Below are positions 1 through 9,563 of a stretch of DNA of 64,000 nt, piece by piece (positions within the stretch are counted from its first letter, which is position 1; each line of letters begins with the position of its first letter). Source of the DNA: Bradyrhizobium sp. C9 (GTDB taxonomy: Bacteria > Pseudomonadota > Alphaproteobacteria > Rhizobiales > Xanthobacteraceae); assembly GCF_002532045.1 (NCBI RefSeq), contig NZ_NWTG01000008.1:124001-188000 (forward strand), in the 5' to 3' direction. A program made the position numbers and the translations under genes. Below the pieces are notes generated by a model. That model was given only the letters and a program-made list of their open reading frames with translations. It made no database searches and was not told the DNA's origin.

Positions 1-2001
<2,001 letters not shown>

Positions 2002-2023
2002 GCGGCGCAATCAGACTGAATGC

Positions 2024-2060
2024 AAAACCCCGCGGTGCAAGCCGCGGGGTTTTTGTTTTG
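2024..2060 (+). terminator. Rho-independent terminator of hppA
   Basis: A 12-bp perfect stem (2024-2035 pairing with 2042-2053), GC-rich in its upper part, has a 6-nt loop and runs into a T-rich tract. It lies 23 bases after the hppA stop codon. Confidence 0.92.
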
Positions 2061-2153
2061 CGTGGACCTGGTTCGGTGTACTGCCGAACTGATCGGCTTT
2101 CCGCCCAATGGCACCCGCCAACAACCAGACCCGAACCAAACGGAGATCAATCG

Positions 2154-2309
2154 ATGTCGCTGTCATCCGCCCGGAACTACGCGCTCCGCGCCTCCAAGTC
2201 GCAGGATCAGAAGGAGGCCATCGAGCTGCTGTCGCAGGCGATCATGGAGCTGGCGATGTCGATGGAAACAACCGACGCCAAGATCAAGAAGATCAACAAG
2301 TCATCGTAG
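2154..2309 (+). CDS. Small hypothetical protein, 51 aa
   Basis: I do not recognise a named family. The ATG at 2154 is preceded by CGGAGA about 8 bases upstream. The frame is open further 5', but only through the hppA terminator, so the short form is preferred. The product is soluble, with an amphipathic central stretch (residues about 15-40) rich in Glu, Ala, Met and Leu, then a Lys-rich tail ending in Ser-Ser, as expected for a small helical protein. It has its own space between the hppA terminator and the convergent TctC-type gene. It is real if the codon pattern is conserved in relatives, which I could not check. Confidence 0.55.
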   Translation: MSLSSARNYALRASKSQDQKEAIELLSQAIMELAMSMETTDAKIKKINKSS

Positions 2310-2328
2310 GGAGACGGTGACAGCGCCG

Positions 2329-3336
2329 TCACTTGACCTCCATCTGGAGCCCTTCCTTCTCGATGATGGCGGCAAACTTCTTTGTCTCGGCGTCGACGAA
2401 ATCCGAAAATTGCTGCGGCGTGCCGTAGTCGGCGCGCGCACCCATGCCGGCGATGTTCTCCTTGACGTCGTCGCGCTCCAGCATCGCCTTGATCTGCCGG
2501 TTCAGCTCGTCGAGCACGGGCGCGGGTGCGGTCTTCGGCAGGAAGACGCCGAACCATGAGGCGACGTCGAACTTGGCGAGCTCCGGCGCGCCCTCGCGCA
2601 TCACAGGCAGATTGGGCGCGGAATCGCTGCGCTCGGCGGTGGTGACGCAGAGCCCGTTGAGCTTGCCGTCGAGCACCTGCGGCAGCGACGGATAGAGATT
2701 GTCGAACAGGATCTGGATGTCGCCGGCGAGCCCGGCCTGCAGCGCGGGGCCCGCGCCGCGGAACGGCACATGCGTCATCTTCAGCCCGGTGAGTTGCAGG
2801 AACCAGGCGCCGGTGAGGTGAGGGCTCTGCCCGGTGCCGGACGAGCCGTAGGTGAGCTTGTCGGGATTCTTCTTAAGATAGGCGATCAGTTCGGGGATCG
2901 ACTTGATGCCGGTCGACGGATGCGCCGAGACGATGTTCGGGATCCGGATCATGTTGGAGACCGCCTGCAGCTGGTCGGCCTTGTAGGTCAGGTTCTTGAA
3001 GATGCTGAAGGCGATCGCGTTGGGACCGGGATTGCCGATCAGGATAGTGTGGCCGTCGCCCTTGCTGCGGGCGACCTCCGCGGTGCCGATGGTGCCGCCG
3101 GCGCCGGAGCGATTCTCCACCACGACCGACTGGCCCCAGAGCGGCTGCAAATGCGCCGCTAGCAGCCGGCCCATCACGTCGGTCGAGCCGCCGGCCGCCG
3201 CCGGCACGATGATCCGGACCGTTTCCGTCGGCCGCCAGTCGCCGGCACCGAGGCTGGCACGCGGCAGGATCGACGCCGCCGACAATGCGGCCGCGCCCGA
3301 CAATACCGTACGACGGGAAAATCTCTTCGCTCTCAC
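2329..3336 (-). CDS. Tripartite tricarboxylate transporter (Bug/TctC) family substrate-binding protein
   Basis: Periplasmic binding protein of the TctC/Bug family, which captures small carboxylates for TTT transporters or for signalling. The 335-residue length is typical. The N-terminus has a Tat-like signal: twin arginines in FSRRTVLSG, then a hydrophobic alanine-rich stretch ending near residue 31. The mature part begins with the TETVRIIVPAAAGG-type strand-loop that opens this fold. The GTG start at 3336 has a GGGGG-containing ribosome site just upstream. No tctA or tctB membrane gene is nearby, so it is an orphan binding protein, as is common for the large Bug expansions. The ligand cannot be read from sequence. 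Confidence 0.9.
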   Translation of the reverse strand: MRAKRFSRRTVLSGAAALSAASILPRASLGAGDWRPTETVRIIVPAAAGGSTDVMGRLLAAHLQPLWGQSVVVENRSGAGGTIGTAEVARSKGDGHTILIGNPGPNAIAFSIFKNLTYKADQLQAVSNMIRIPNIVSAHPSTGIKSIPELIAYLKKNPDKLTYGSSGTGQSPHLTGAWFLQLTGLKMTHVPFRGAGPALQAGLAGDIQILFDNLYPSLPQVLDGKLNGLCVTTAERSDSAPNLPVMREGAPELAKFDVASWFGVFLPKTAPAPVLDELNRQIKAMLERDDVKENIAGMGARADYGTPQQFSDFVDAETKKFAAIIEKEGLQMEVK

Positions 3337-3436
3337 GCGCTTACCCCCTGCTCAGCTTCTTGTTTGGGAGCAAGCGTAGGGGACCGCTTGCCCGTGGGAC
3401 AAGCGACAAACTGGCGCAGTGCTTCAGGCCTTATTC

Positions 3437-3491
3437 TTCGAGCATGATCTTTTCGGAAAACCGCTTCGCACTTTTCCGGATCAAGCCCTAG
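3437..3491. repeat. Dispersed intergenic repeat, family A copy 1
   Basis: A roughly 55-bp imperfect palindrome whose core reads GATCTTTTCGGAAAACCG and then CTTTTCCGGATCA. A second copy sits at 29749-29800. The right edge of this copy contains CTA, which is the stop codon of the minus-strand bamE. Such elements are common in Bradyrhizobium intergenic DNA (general knowledge), but I have no family name for it. Confidence 0.7.
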
Positions 3492-3967
3492 TTGAAGCTC
3501 AGTAGCTTGAAGAGCGGTGTCAGGTAGGACATTTCCTGGCCCGACGTCGGCGTGGTCCGGCTGACGAAGTCGAAGATCTTGCCGTCCTTCAGGCCGTAAT
3601 TGGCGAGCCGGCGCACCTGGCGGTTCTTGTCGAAATAGACCGCGATGACACGCTGGTCGACCACGCGCTGGTTCATGAAGGCGACCGGGCGCGAGGTCCG
3701 CTGCGAGATGTAATAGAACACCTCGCCGTCGAGCGTTGCGACGGTGGAGGGCGTGCCGAGCACGATCAGAACCTGATCCTGGCTCGCGCCGATCGGAATC
3801 TGCTCGAGCGCTCCGTCGGGCAGGATGTAGCCCTTCTGGAATTGCTCGCCGGCGCAGCCGCCGAGCGCAGCGGCGCAGAACAGGCCAACGACCGCGATGG
3901 CGCGGAAGCGCGTGAGGAACCCGCGCGCGGAAACCGTGCGAGACTGTCGTGAAAGGGTGTGGTTCAT
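3488..3967 (-). CDS. bamE: Outer membrane protein assembly factor BamE (SmpA/OmlA family)
   Basis: Small lipoprotein of the BAM complex, which inserts beta-barrel proteins into the outer membrane. The 159-residue form starting at 3967 has a basic N-terminus, a hydrophobic segment at about residues 22-36 and a lipobox LGGC with the lipidated Cys at 38. The mature domain carries the SmpA/OmlA pattern: GASQDQVLIVLGTPS, then a tyrosine-rich strand (EVFYYISQR) and an FDKNRQV strand. An in-frame extension to 4036 exists but would put 23 polar residues before the signal, so I reject it. The gene is divergent from the CBP3-type gene, an arrangement often seen in Rhizobiales. Its stop lies in a repeat element. 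Confidence 0.9.
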   Translation of the reverse strand: MNHTLSRQSRTVSARGFLTRFRAIAVVGLFCAAALGGCAGEQFQKGYILPDGALEQIPIGASQDQVLIVLGTPSTVATLDGEVFYYISQRTSRPVAFMNQRVVDQRVIAVYFDKNRQVRRLANYGLKDGKIFDFVSRTTPTSGQEMSYLTPLFKLLSFN

Positions 3968-4104
3968 CGGCGGATCTGATCCGTCCTCTTGCATCGGCCG
4001 GGGCATTGACGTACCGGGCAGCTCAATGGATTGCAATCATGCCGGCGTCCGACGGGCGCCCCCTCAACAGGCGTCCCTCTGGGGACCGGCAGCCGGAACC
4101 CGCT

Positions 4105-4656
4105 ATGCTTTGGCCGTTCAATCACTTCAGAAGACCCCGGGTGCCCGCGCGCAGCACCATTGAGACCATCTATGGCATGATCGTGACGCAGGCGCGAGAA
4201 CCGTTGTTTTACCGTGACTTGGGCGTTCCGGACACGGTTAACGGCCGTTTTGACCTGCTTCTGATGCATCTGTGGCTGGTGCTGCGGCGATTGAAATCCG
4301 CGGAAGGCGGCGCGGAGCTGTCCCAGGCCCTGTTCGATCATTTCTGTATCGACATGGACGACAATCTCAGGGAAATGGGCGTCGGTGACCTGACGGTGCC
4401 GAAGCGGATGCAGGCATTTGGCGAGGCCTTTTATGGCCGCACAGCGGCCTACGACCTGGCGCTGACCGATGGCGACGAGGCCCTGGCCCAGTCGTTCTGC
4501 AAGAACATCCTCAATGGTCAGAATGTCGACAAGGCCCGCGAGCTGGCTGGCTATGCCCGCGAGGCGATCGCCGAGTTGGCGCGCGCCGACTTCGCGGCGC
4601 TGAGCAAGGGGGCATGGCGCTTCCCGGCGCCGCAGGCTGCGAGGACCACGGCATGA
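4105..4656 (+). CDS. Ubiquinol-cytochrome c chaperone family protein (CBP3-like)
   Basis: Bacterial member of the CBP3/UQCC1 family, which helps assemble cytochrome b of the bc1 complex. The 183-residue form starts at the ATG at 4105 (MLWPFNHF). The frame is open back to 3949, but that stretch overlaps the bamE promoter side. Family features are visible: a region around FYRDLGVPDTVNGRFDLL, a WLVLRRLK helix, then DNLREMGVGDLTVPKRMQ and a FYGRTAAYD segment. The stop overlaps the next start (ATGA at 4653-4656), so this gene and the DUF177 gene are translationally coupled. Confidence 0.88.
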   Translation: MLWPFNHFRRPRVPARSTIETIYGMIVTQAREPLFYRDLGVPDTVNGRFDLLLMHLWLVLRRLKSAEGGAELSQALFDHFCIDMDDNLREMGVGDLTVPKRMQAFGEAFYGRTAAYDLALTDGDEALAQSFCKNILNGQNVDKARELAGYAREAIAELARADFAALSKGAWRFPAPQAARTTA

Positions 4657-5240
4657 GCGGTGGCACTACAGGGCGATCAAATGCCGCGCGGGACCCTTGG
4701 CGCGTTCTCGTCAACGTCGCGCAGATCCCGGAAACCGGTCTGCATCGCGAAATCGTGGCCGACGAGGCGACACGCCAGGCGATGGCCGAGGTCGCCGAGT
4801 TGCGCGAGGTGGTCTCCGCGCATGCCGAGTTCGATCTGCAGCCCAAGCGCGACGGCAGCTACCACGTCACCGGCAGGGTTCAGGCGAGGGTTGGGCAGAC
4901 CTGCGTGGTGACGCTCGATCCGATCGAGAACGAGATCATTGAGCCGATCGACGTGGTGTTCGCGCCTCCGGAGCAGATCCCGGAGATGGCCGACCTCGTC
5001 GACGACGCCGAGGAAAGCGACGAGGAGACCCCGGACCCGCCGGAGCCGATCGTCGGCGGCTTCATCGACATCGGCCGGCTCGCCACCGATGCTCTGTTTC
5101 TCGGCATCGACCCTTATCCTCGCAAGCCGGATGCGGTCTTTGAACAAGAGGTTGAAGCGCCTGATCCGGAAAATCATCCCTTCGCCGCGCTGAAAGCGCT
5201 GAAGGAAAAGGCCGACGGCAAGAAGCCGAAGGGGAGTTGA
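4653..5240 (+). CDS. DUF177 (YceD-like) domain protein
   Basis: A 195-residue YceD/DUF177 protein. In many bacteria relatives are linked to 23S rRNA maturation and sit next to rpmF, plsX and fabH, as here. The ATG at 4653 overlaps the upstream stop by four bases and was preferred over the in-frame start at 4614. Domain features: an N-terminal PWRVLVNVAQIPETG strand, the conserved VTGRVQARVGQTCVVTLDP core (residues about 70-88) containing the single family Cys, an acidic linker (EESDEETPDPPEP) and a C-terminal LATDALFLGIDPYPRKP motif. The biochemical function of alphaproteobacterial members is unproven. Confidence 0.88.
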   Translation: MSGGTTGRSNAARDPWRVLVNVAQIPETGLHREIVADEATRQAMAEVAELREVVSAHAEFDLQPKRDGSYHVTGRVQARVGQTCVVTLDPIENEIIEPIDVVFAPPEQIPEMADLVDDAEESDEETPDPPEPIVGGFIDIGRLATDALFLGIDPYPRKPDAVFEQEVEAPDPENHPFAALKALKEKADGKKPKGS

Positions 5241-5562
5241 GGGAAGCCGAGGGAAAGCCAGCGCCAACATTTGAGGGGATGGCTTGCCTGCAAGCCTGCG
5301 CGAGGGGTATTCCTGGTTACTTCAAGTGTGCGTCGTAATATCTTGAAATATCAAGTATTTCTGGTATGTCTTGATGTGTTGCGTGGCGGTTCGGCACCTC
5401 GGTTGTTTGTGGTCAAGAGGTTGTGTCGGACCGCGGACACGCTATTGTCGCGGCCCGGCCGGGACGCGGGTTCGCGTTTCGCCGCGCGCCGTTGACGGCG
5501 GTGACTTCAAGCTCGCGGTCTTCGTCTGAAGGGCTGTGGGAGAGCAGGCTTCCGGGACGTTC
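5241..5562. other. Leader/promoter region of the plsX operon; palindromes but no gene
   Basis: 322 bases without a convincing gene. It contains a GGCTTG-CCTG-CAAGCC hairpin at about 5281-5296 and an AT-rich stretch, unusual for this GC level, with overlapping palindromes: CTTGA-N4-TCAAG at 5342-5355 and AAATA-N5-TATTT at 5346-5360. These could be an operator or part of the plsX promoter. No clear -35/-10 pair was picked. Confidence 0.5.
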
Positions 5563-6624
5563 ATGCCTCATAAGGTTCGAATCGCGCTTGACGCCATGGG
5601 GGGCGATGTCGGCGCATCGGTGGTCATTCCCGGCGCCGCGATCTCGTTGAGCCGTCATCCCGACAGCGAATTCCTGCTGGTCGGAGACCGCGCCCAGATC
5701 GAGCCGGAGCTTGCGAAACATCCTGCGCTGAAGGCGGTATCGAAGGTGATCCATACCGACGTCGCGGTGAAGAATGACGAGAAGCCGAGCCAGGCGCTGC
5801 GGCGGACCCGCAGGGCGTCGTCGATGTGGCTGGCGATCGATGCGGTGAAGCACGGCGAGGCCGACGTCGCGGTCTCCGCCGGCAACTCCGGCGCGCTGAT
5901 GGCGATGGGCAGCATCAATCTGCGGACGCTGCCGGGTGTCGACCGCCCGGCGCTCGCCGCAGCGTGGCCGACGCTGCGCGGCGATTCGGTGGTGCTCGAT
6001 CTCGGAGCCTCGATCGGCGGTGATGCCCGCCATCTGGCGACGCTTGCGGTGATGGGCAGCGCGATGGCGAGCGTGCTGTTCAACGTCGAACGGCCAACCG
6101 TCGGCCTGCTCAACATCGGCTCCGAGGAGATCAAGGGGCACGGGGAAATCCGCGAGGCCGCCGAGATGCTGCGCGCGATGAACGCGCCCCAGTTCAACTA
6201 TATCGGCTTCGTCGAGGGCGATGCGATCGGCAAGGGGCTCGCCGACGTCATCGTGTCGGAAGGTTTCAGCGGCAATATTGCGCTCAAGGCCGCCGAGGGA
6301 ACCGCGCGCCAGATGTTCACGCTCTTGCGCGAGGCGATGTCGTCGAGCTTGTTGGCGCGGATCGGTTATCTGTTTGCCCGCGGCGCGTTCCAGAAGCTGC
6401 GCGACAAGCTCGATCCCAACAAGTCGAATGGCGGCCTGCTGCTCGGCCTGAACGGCGTGGTGGTCAAGAGCCATGGCGGCACCAACGCGGAAGGCTTTGC
6501 CTATGCGGTTGATGTTGGCTATGAGATGGCCCACTACGATCTCCTCACCAAGATCAATCAGATGCTCAACCGCGACGGCGGCGCCCTGGTAAAGGCGCAG
6601 ACCGCGCAGGAGGCTGTCTCGTGA
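5563..6624 (+). CDS. plsX: Phosphate acyltransferase PlsX
   Basis: Converts acyl-ACP to acyl-phosphate, the acyl donor for PlsY in phospholipid synthesis; a peripheral membrane enzyme. The 353-residue protein has the family start IALDAMGGDVG near the N-terminus, the SAGNSGALMAMG motif at about residue 105, VLDLGASIGGD, and the C-terminal GLNGVVVKSHGG signature followed by a short tail. The ATG at 5563 fits the family N-terminus, while a 9-codon extension to 5536 does not. The stop overlaps the GTG start of fabH, so the two are co-translated. Confidence 0.96.
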   Translation: MPHKVRIALDAMGGDVGASVVIPGAAISLSRHPDSEFLLVGDRAQIEPELAKHPALKAVSKVIHTDVAVKNDEKPSQALRRTRRASSMWLAIDAVKHGEADVAVSAGNSGALMAMGSINLRTLPGVDRPALAAAWPTLRGDSVVLDLGASIGGDARHLATLAVMGSAMASVLFNVERPTVGLLNIGSEEIKGHGEIREAAEMLRAMNAPQFNYIGFVEGDAIGKGLADVIVSEGFSGNIALKAAEGTARQMFTLLREAMSSSLLARIGYLFARGAFQKLRDKLDPNKSNGGLLLGLNGVVVKSHGGTNAEGFAYAVDVGYEMAHYDLLTKINQMLNRDGGALVKAQTAQEAVS

Positions 6625-7598
6625 CTGCGATACGTTCGGTAGTGCTCGGCTGCGGCTCATATTTGCCGGAGCGGGTTTTGACTAACGCCGAACTGGCTCA
6701 GCGAATCGACACGTCGGATGACTGGATCGTGCAGCGCACCGGCATCAGCGAGCGGCACATCGCGGCCGATGACGAGTTCACCTCGCATCTGGCCATCAAT
6801 GCCGCGCGCGCCGCGCTCGCCGATGCCAAGATCGACGCCCAGTCGATCGACCTGATCGTGCTGGCGACCTCGACGCCCGACAACACATTTCCGGCGACCG
6901 CGGTCGCGGTCCAGCACGCGCTCGGCATCAACCACGGCGTCGCGTTCGACCTGCAGGCGGTGTGCTCCGGCTTCGTCTTTGCGCTGACCACCGCGGACAA
7001 TTTCCTGCGCGCCGGCGCCCACAAGCGGGCGCTGGTGATCGGCGCCGAAACCTTCTCGCGCATCCTGGACTGGAACGACCGCGGTACCTGCGTGCTGTTC
7101 GGCGATGGCGCCGGTGCGGTCGTGCTGGAAGCCCAGCAGCATTCCGGCACGACAGACGATCCCGGTGTGCTGACGACGCACCTGCGTTCGGACGGACGCC
7201 ACAAGTCGAAGCTGTTCGTCGACGGCGGTCCCGGCTCGACCAAGACGGTCGGCCATCTCCGGATGGAAGGTCGCGAAGTATTCAAGCACGCCGTCGGCAT
7301 GATCACCGACGTGATCGTCGATGCGTTCAACGCGACTGGCTTCACCGCCGACGACATCACCTGGTTCATTCCGCACCAGGCCAACAAGCGAATCATCGAT
7401 GCTTCGGCCCACAAACTGCATATTGCGCCGCAGAAGGTGGTCTTGACAGTCGACAAGCATGGCAACACCTCGGCGGCCTCGATCCCGCTGGCGCTGTCGG
7501 TCGCCGTGAGGGACGGACGGGTCAAGAAGGGCGATCTGGTGCTGTTCGAGGCGATGGGCGGCGGCTTCACCTGGGGCTCTGCGCTCGTGCGCTGGTAG
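6621..7598 (+). CDS. fabH: Beta-ketoacyl-ACP synthase III
   Basis: Starts fatty acid elongation by condensing acetyl-CoA with malonyl-ACP. The 325 residues carry the full KASIII catalytic triad: Cys115 in LQAVCSGFVF, His252 in WFIPHQANKR and Asn282 in KHGNTSAAS. The C-terminus ends with the usual GGGFTWGSALVRW. It begins with GTG at 6621 within the plsX stop (GTGA overlap). The plsX-fabH-ihfA-merR order is a classic alphaproteobacterial block, so the four are probably one transcript, although ihfA is separated by 130 bases and may also have its own promoter. Confidence 0.97.
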   Translation: MTAIRSVVLGCGSYLPERVLTNAELAQRIDTSDDWIVQRTGISERHIAADDEFTSHLAINAARAALADAKIDAQSIDLIVLATSTPDNTFPATAVAVQHALGINHGVAFDLQAVCSGFVFALTTADNFLRAGAHKRALVIGAETFSRILDWNDRGTCVLFGDGAGAVVLEAQQHSGTTDDPGVLTTHLRSDGRHKSKLFVDGGPGSTKTVGHLRMEGREVFKHAVGMITDVIVDAFNATGFTADDITWFIPHQANKRIIDASAHKLHIAPQKVVLTVDKHGNTSAASIPLALSVAVRDGRVKKGDLVLFEAMGGGFTWGSALVRW

Positions 7599-7728
7599 CG
7601 CATCGCCAAAGAGTATCGGCAGGTTGCCGGCATCTTTCCAGCGACCGGATGCTGGTCGCTGTTGACCATTGCGCGCTAAGCTTTTAATTTCAGTCAAGAA
7701 ATTGTTCGCCGAGAGTGCGGGGCAGGCG

Positions 7729-8064
7729 ATGACCACGGGAACCGGAAAAACAGTGACGCGCGTCGATTTGTGTGAGGCGGTCTACCAAAAGGTAGGTCTG
7801 TCGCGCACGGAATCGTCGGCGTTTGTCGAGTTGGTGCTGAAGGAGATCACCGATTGCCTGGAAAAGGGCGAGACGGTGAAGCTGTCCTCGTTCGGCTCCT
7901 TCATGGTGCGCAAGAAGGGCCAGCGTATCGGGCGCAATCCAAAGACCGGCACCGAGGTGCCGATCTCGCCGCGGCGTGTGATGGTGTTCAAGCCGTCGGC
8001 GATCCTGAAGCAGCGGATCAATGGCCACGTCGTCACCAATGGCGACGGCAGCAAGGCCGACTAG
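7729..8064 (+). CDS. ihfA: Integration host factor subunit alpha
   Basis: DNA-bending HU/IHF protein, which heterodimerises with IhfB. The 111-residue form starts at the ATG at 7729 (MTTGTGKTVTRVDL). The longer TTG-started frame at 7669 adds a non-family leader. Visible are the N-terminal helix pair, KLSSFGSFMVRKK, and the beta-arm tip GRNPKTG with the intercalating Pro at 71, then the ISPRRVMVFKPS strand and helix. The stop codon TAG (8062-8064) doubles as the first bases of a dispersed repeat. Confidence 0.95.
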   Translation: MTTGTGKTVTRVDLCEAVYQKVGLSRTESSAFVELVLKEITDCLEKGETVKLSSFGSFMVRKKGQRIGRNPKTGTEVPISPRRVMVFKPSAILKQRINGHVVTNGDGSKAD

Positions 8065-8165
8065 AGCGTTTTCAAGCGAAGTGGATGCCCGGTTCGCGTG
8101 AAGAAAGCGCGCCAAACCAGAATCTGGAGCCCGTTCCCATTCAATCGGAACGGAAACGGCTCCAG
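8062..8165. repeat. Dispersed intergenic repeat, family B copy 1
   Basis: About 100 bp starting AGAGCGTTTTC, with GGTTCGCG in the centre, and a distal half with a CCGTTCC...GGAACGG palindrome. Copies 2 and 3 lie at 31333-31404 and 34992-35092. It fills most of the ihfA-merR gap and begins inside the ihfA stop codon. Confidence 0.75.
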
Positions 8166-8190
8166 GCATTGAAGCCAGAGGAGCGGGCAT

Positions 8191-8787
8191 TTGGACAAGG
8201 CGCCGGATGCGTTCCGTACCATCAGCGAAGTCGCAGATGAGCTCGATATTCCCCAGCATGTGCTGAGATTCTGGGAAACGCGCTTCGCGCAGATCAAGCC
8301 GATGAAGCGCAGCGGCGGACGCCGCTATTATCGCCCCGACGACGTCGACCTGCTCAAGGGTATCCGCCGGCTGCTCTATGGCGAGGGCTACACCATCCGC
8401 GGCGTGCAGCGGATCCTGAAGGAGCACGGCATCAAGTCGGTGCAGGGCATCGCCGACCAGACCGCGGCCGTCTCGTTCGGCGCGGTCGAGGAGGCGGTCG
8501 GCAACAGCATGGCCGAGCCCGACGACCTCGGGAGCAATGACGGCCTCGATTTCGACGGCGAGGAAGGCGACGGCGACGAGGGGGGAATCGACTACCGATT
8601 CGTCGATCCCGACGAGGACCCGATCCTGTCGACCTACAAGAAGGCGCACGCCCACCCGGGCAAGGCGTCCGCTGCGCCGCCGGTGCGCCCTTCCGTTCCG
8701 CCAGTGGACCGGGAGAAGCTCGAACGCGCGCTGCAGGAGCTGGTCGCCTGCCGGCAGCTGATCGACGCGGCGATGAAGGACGGCTGA
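8191..8787 (+). CDS. MerR family transcriptional regulator
   Basis: 198-residue MerR-type DNA-binding protein. The N-terminal winged helix-turn-helix is clear: FRTISEVADELDIP, then the HVLRFWETRF recognition region, GGRRYYRPDDVDLL and a YTIRGVQRILKEHG helix (residues about 8-82). The rest is an acidic low-complexity linker (about residues 108-140) and a Pro/Ala stretch, ending in a short helix LERALQELVACRQLIDAAM. No Cys pattern for metal or redox sensing is evident, so the signal is unknown. Start is TTG at 8191 with a GAGGAG-type site upstream. This gene follows ihfA in most Rhizobiales. In-frame AKEA-like codons continue beyond the stop. Confidence 0.92.
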   Translation: MDKAPDAFRTISEVADELDIPQHVLRFWETRFAQIKPMKRSGGRRYYRPDDVDLLKGIRRLLYGEGYTIRGVQRILKEHGIKSVQGIADQTAAVSFGAVEEAVGNSMAEPDDLGSNDGLDFDGEEGDGDEGGIDYRFVDPDEDPILSTYKKAHAHPGKASAAPPVRPSVPPVDREKLERALQELVACRQLIDAAMKDG

Positions 8788-8823
8788 GCCAAGGAAGCTG
8801 CCAAGGAAGCTTCCAAGCAAGCT
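8788..8823 (+). repeat. Three tandem 12-bp units directly after the merR stop
   Basis: Units GCCAAGGAAGCT, GCCAAGGAAGCT and TCCAAGCAAGCT begin right after the TGA of the merR gene. The period is four codons and stays in the merR frame, where it would read AKEA-AKEA-SKQA. The frame stays open for 36 codons to a TAA. A hairpin GCAGGC/GCCTGC at 8848-8866 follows and may be a weak terminator. Confidence 0.75.
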
Positions 8824-8909
8824 GCCATGGGAACCGGGGTCCCAATTGCAGGCTTCAAAGGCCTGCTTTGCCTTGCGCGAACGCAGGATCGCAGCTAATG
8901 GAACGGCAT

Positions 8910-8987
8910 CGGAGCGTGGCGCAGCCCGGTTAGCGCACTAGTCTGGGAGACTAGGGGTCGGAGGTTCAAATCCTCTCGCTCCGACCA
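8910..8987 (+). tRNA. tRNA-Pro(GGG)
   Basis: Complete cloverleaf. The 7-bp acceptor stem is CGGAGCG/CGCTCCG (8910-8916 with 8977-8983), with discriminator A and encoded CCA. The anticodon stem is CTAGT/ACTAG with loop CTGGGAG, anticodon GGG at 8945-8947, and there is a standard T loop GTTCAAAT. C1-G72 and A73 are proline identity features. Position 37 (8948) is A rather than the G expected next to a proline anticodon. Confidence 0.96.
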
Positions 8988-9050
8988 TTTTTCAAAGCAC
9001 GCGATTTTTGAGAGCATTCGGGCGCTGTTTGCACCCCGATGCGGCAATCG

Positions 9051-9563
9051 TCAGGTCTCGAAGTCCATCGCGGCGATCAGGCAGGCCTTTTCCAGGCGGT
9101 TGTTGAGCATAGCGAGCTTGGCCGTGAACTCGGCCAGTTCGGGCTCGCTGAATTCCTCGAACACGGTCTTCTTGAACGCCTTGTGCTGGCCGGAGAGGCC
9201 CGCCAGATGTTTTCGGGTCTTGTCGGTCAGCGACAGGCGGACCACGCGCGCGTCGGCCGGAGAGGGCGCGCGACGCAGCAGTTCCTTCTGCTCGAGCAGC
9301 TTGGACTGCGTGGTCACGAACGACGGATCGACATGCAGCAGCTTCGACACCACGTTGATCGGCACGCCGTCATCCTTGTCGAGGTCCGAGATCGCGATCA
9401 GGATCATCCATTGCGGACCGCTGACGCCAAGCGCCTTGCCCCACAGCTGGCGGACCCGTTCGAGATGCGAGTTGATGGACGAGATCTCGAGCGTAAAGCG
9501 CTTGATGATGTCGAGATGCTCGATGGCGCGCAGGCGCGCCGGATCCTTCCTGGTCACTGACAC
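9051..9563 (-). CDS. MarR family winged-helix transcriptional regulator
   Basis: 170-residue regulator starting at the GTG at 9563, which has GGAAGGGGA just upstream. An open extension to 9731 lacks family character. The winged-helix core is visible: GVSGPQWMILIAISDLD, then VVSKLLHVDPSFVTTQSKLLEQKELL as the recognition helix region, and the wing RAPSPADARVVRLSLT. A long C-terminal dimer helix follows. It stands alone between tRNA-Pro and the porin, with about 450 bases of upstream DNA shared with the porin. Control of the porin is possible but is not shown by the sequence. Confidence 0.9.
   Translation of the reverse strand: MSVTRKDPARLRAIEHLDIIKRFTLEISSINSHLERVRQLWGKALGVSGPQWMILIAISDLDKDDGVPINVVSKLLHVDPSFVTTQSKLLEQKELLRRAPSPADARVVRLSLTDKTRKHLAGLSGQHKAFKKTVFEEFSEPELAEFTAKLAMLNNRLEKACLIAAMDFET

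Noticed and set aside
5413..6660. 415-codon minus-strand open frame opposite plsX
   Set aside because: High GC keeps antisense frames open. The sequence is His/Arg/Gln-rich with no family match, and plsX on the other strand is certain.
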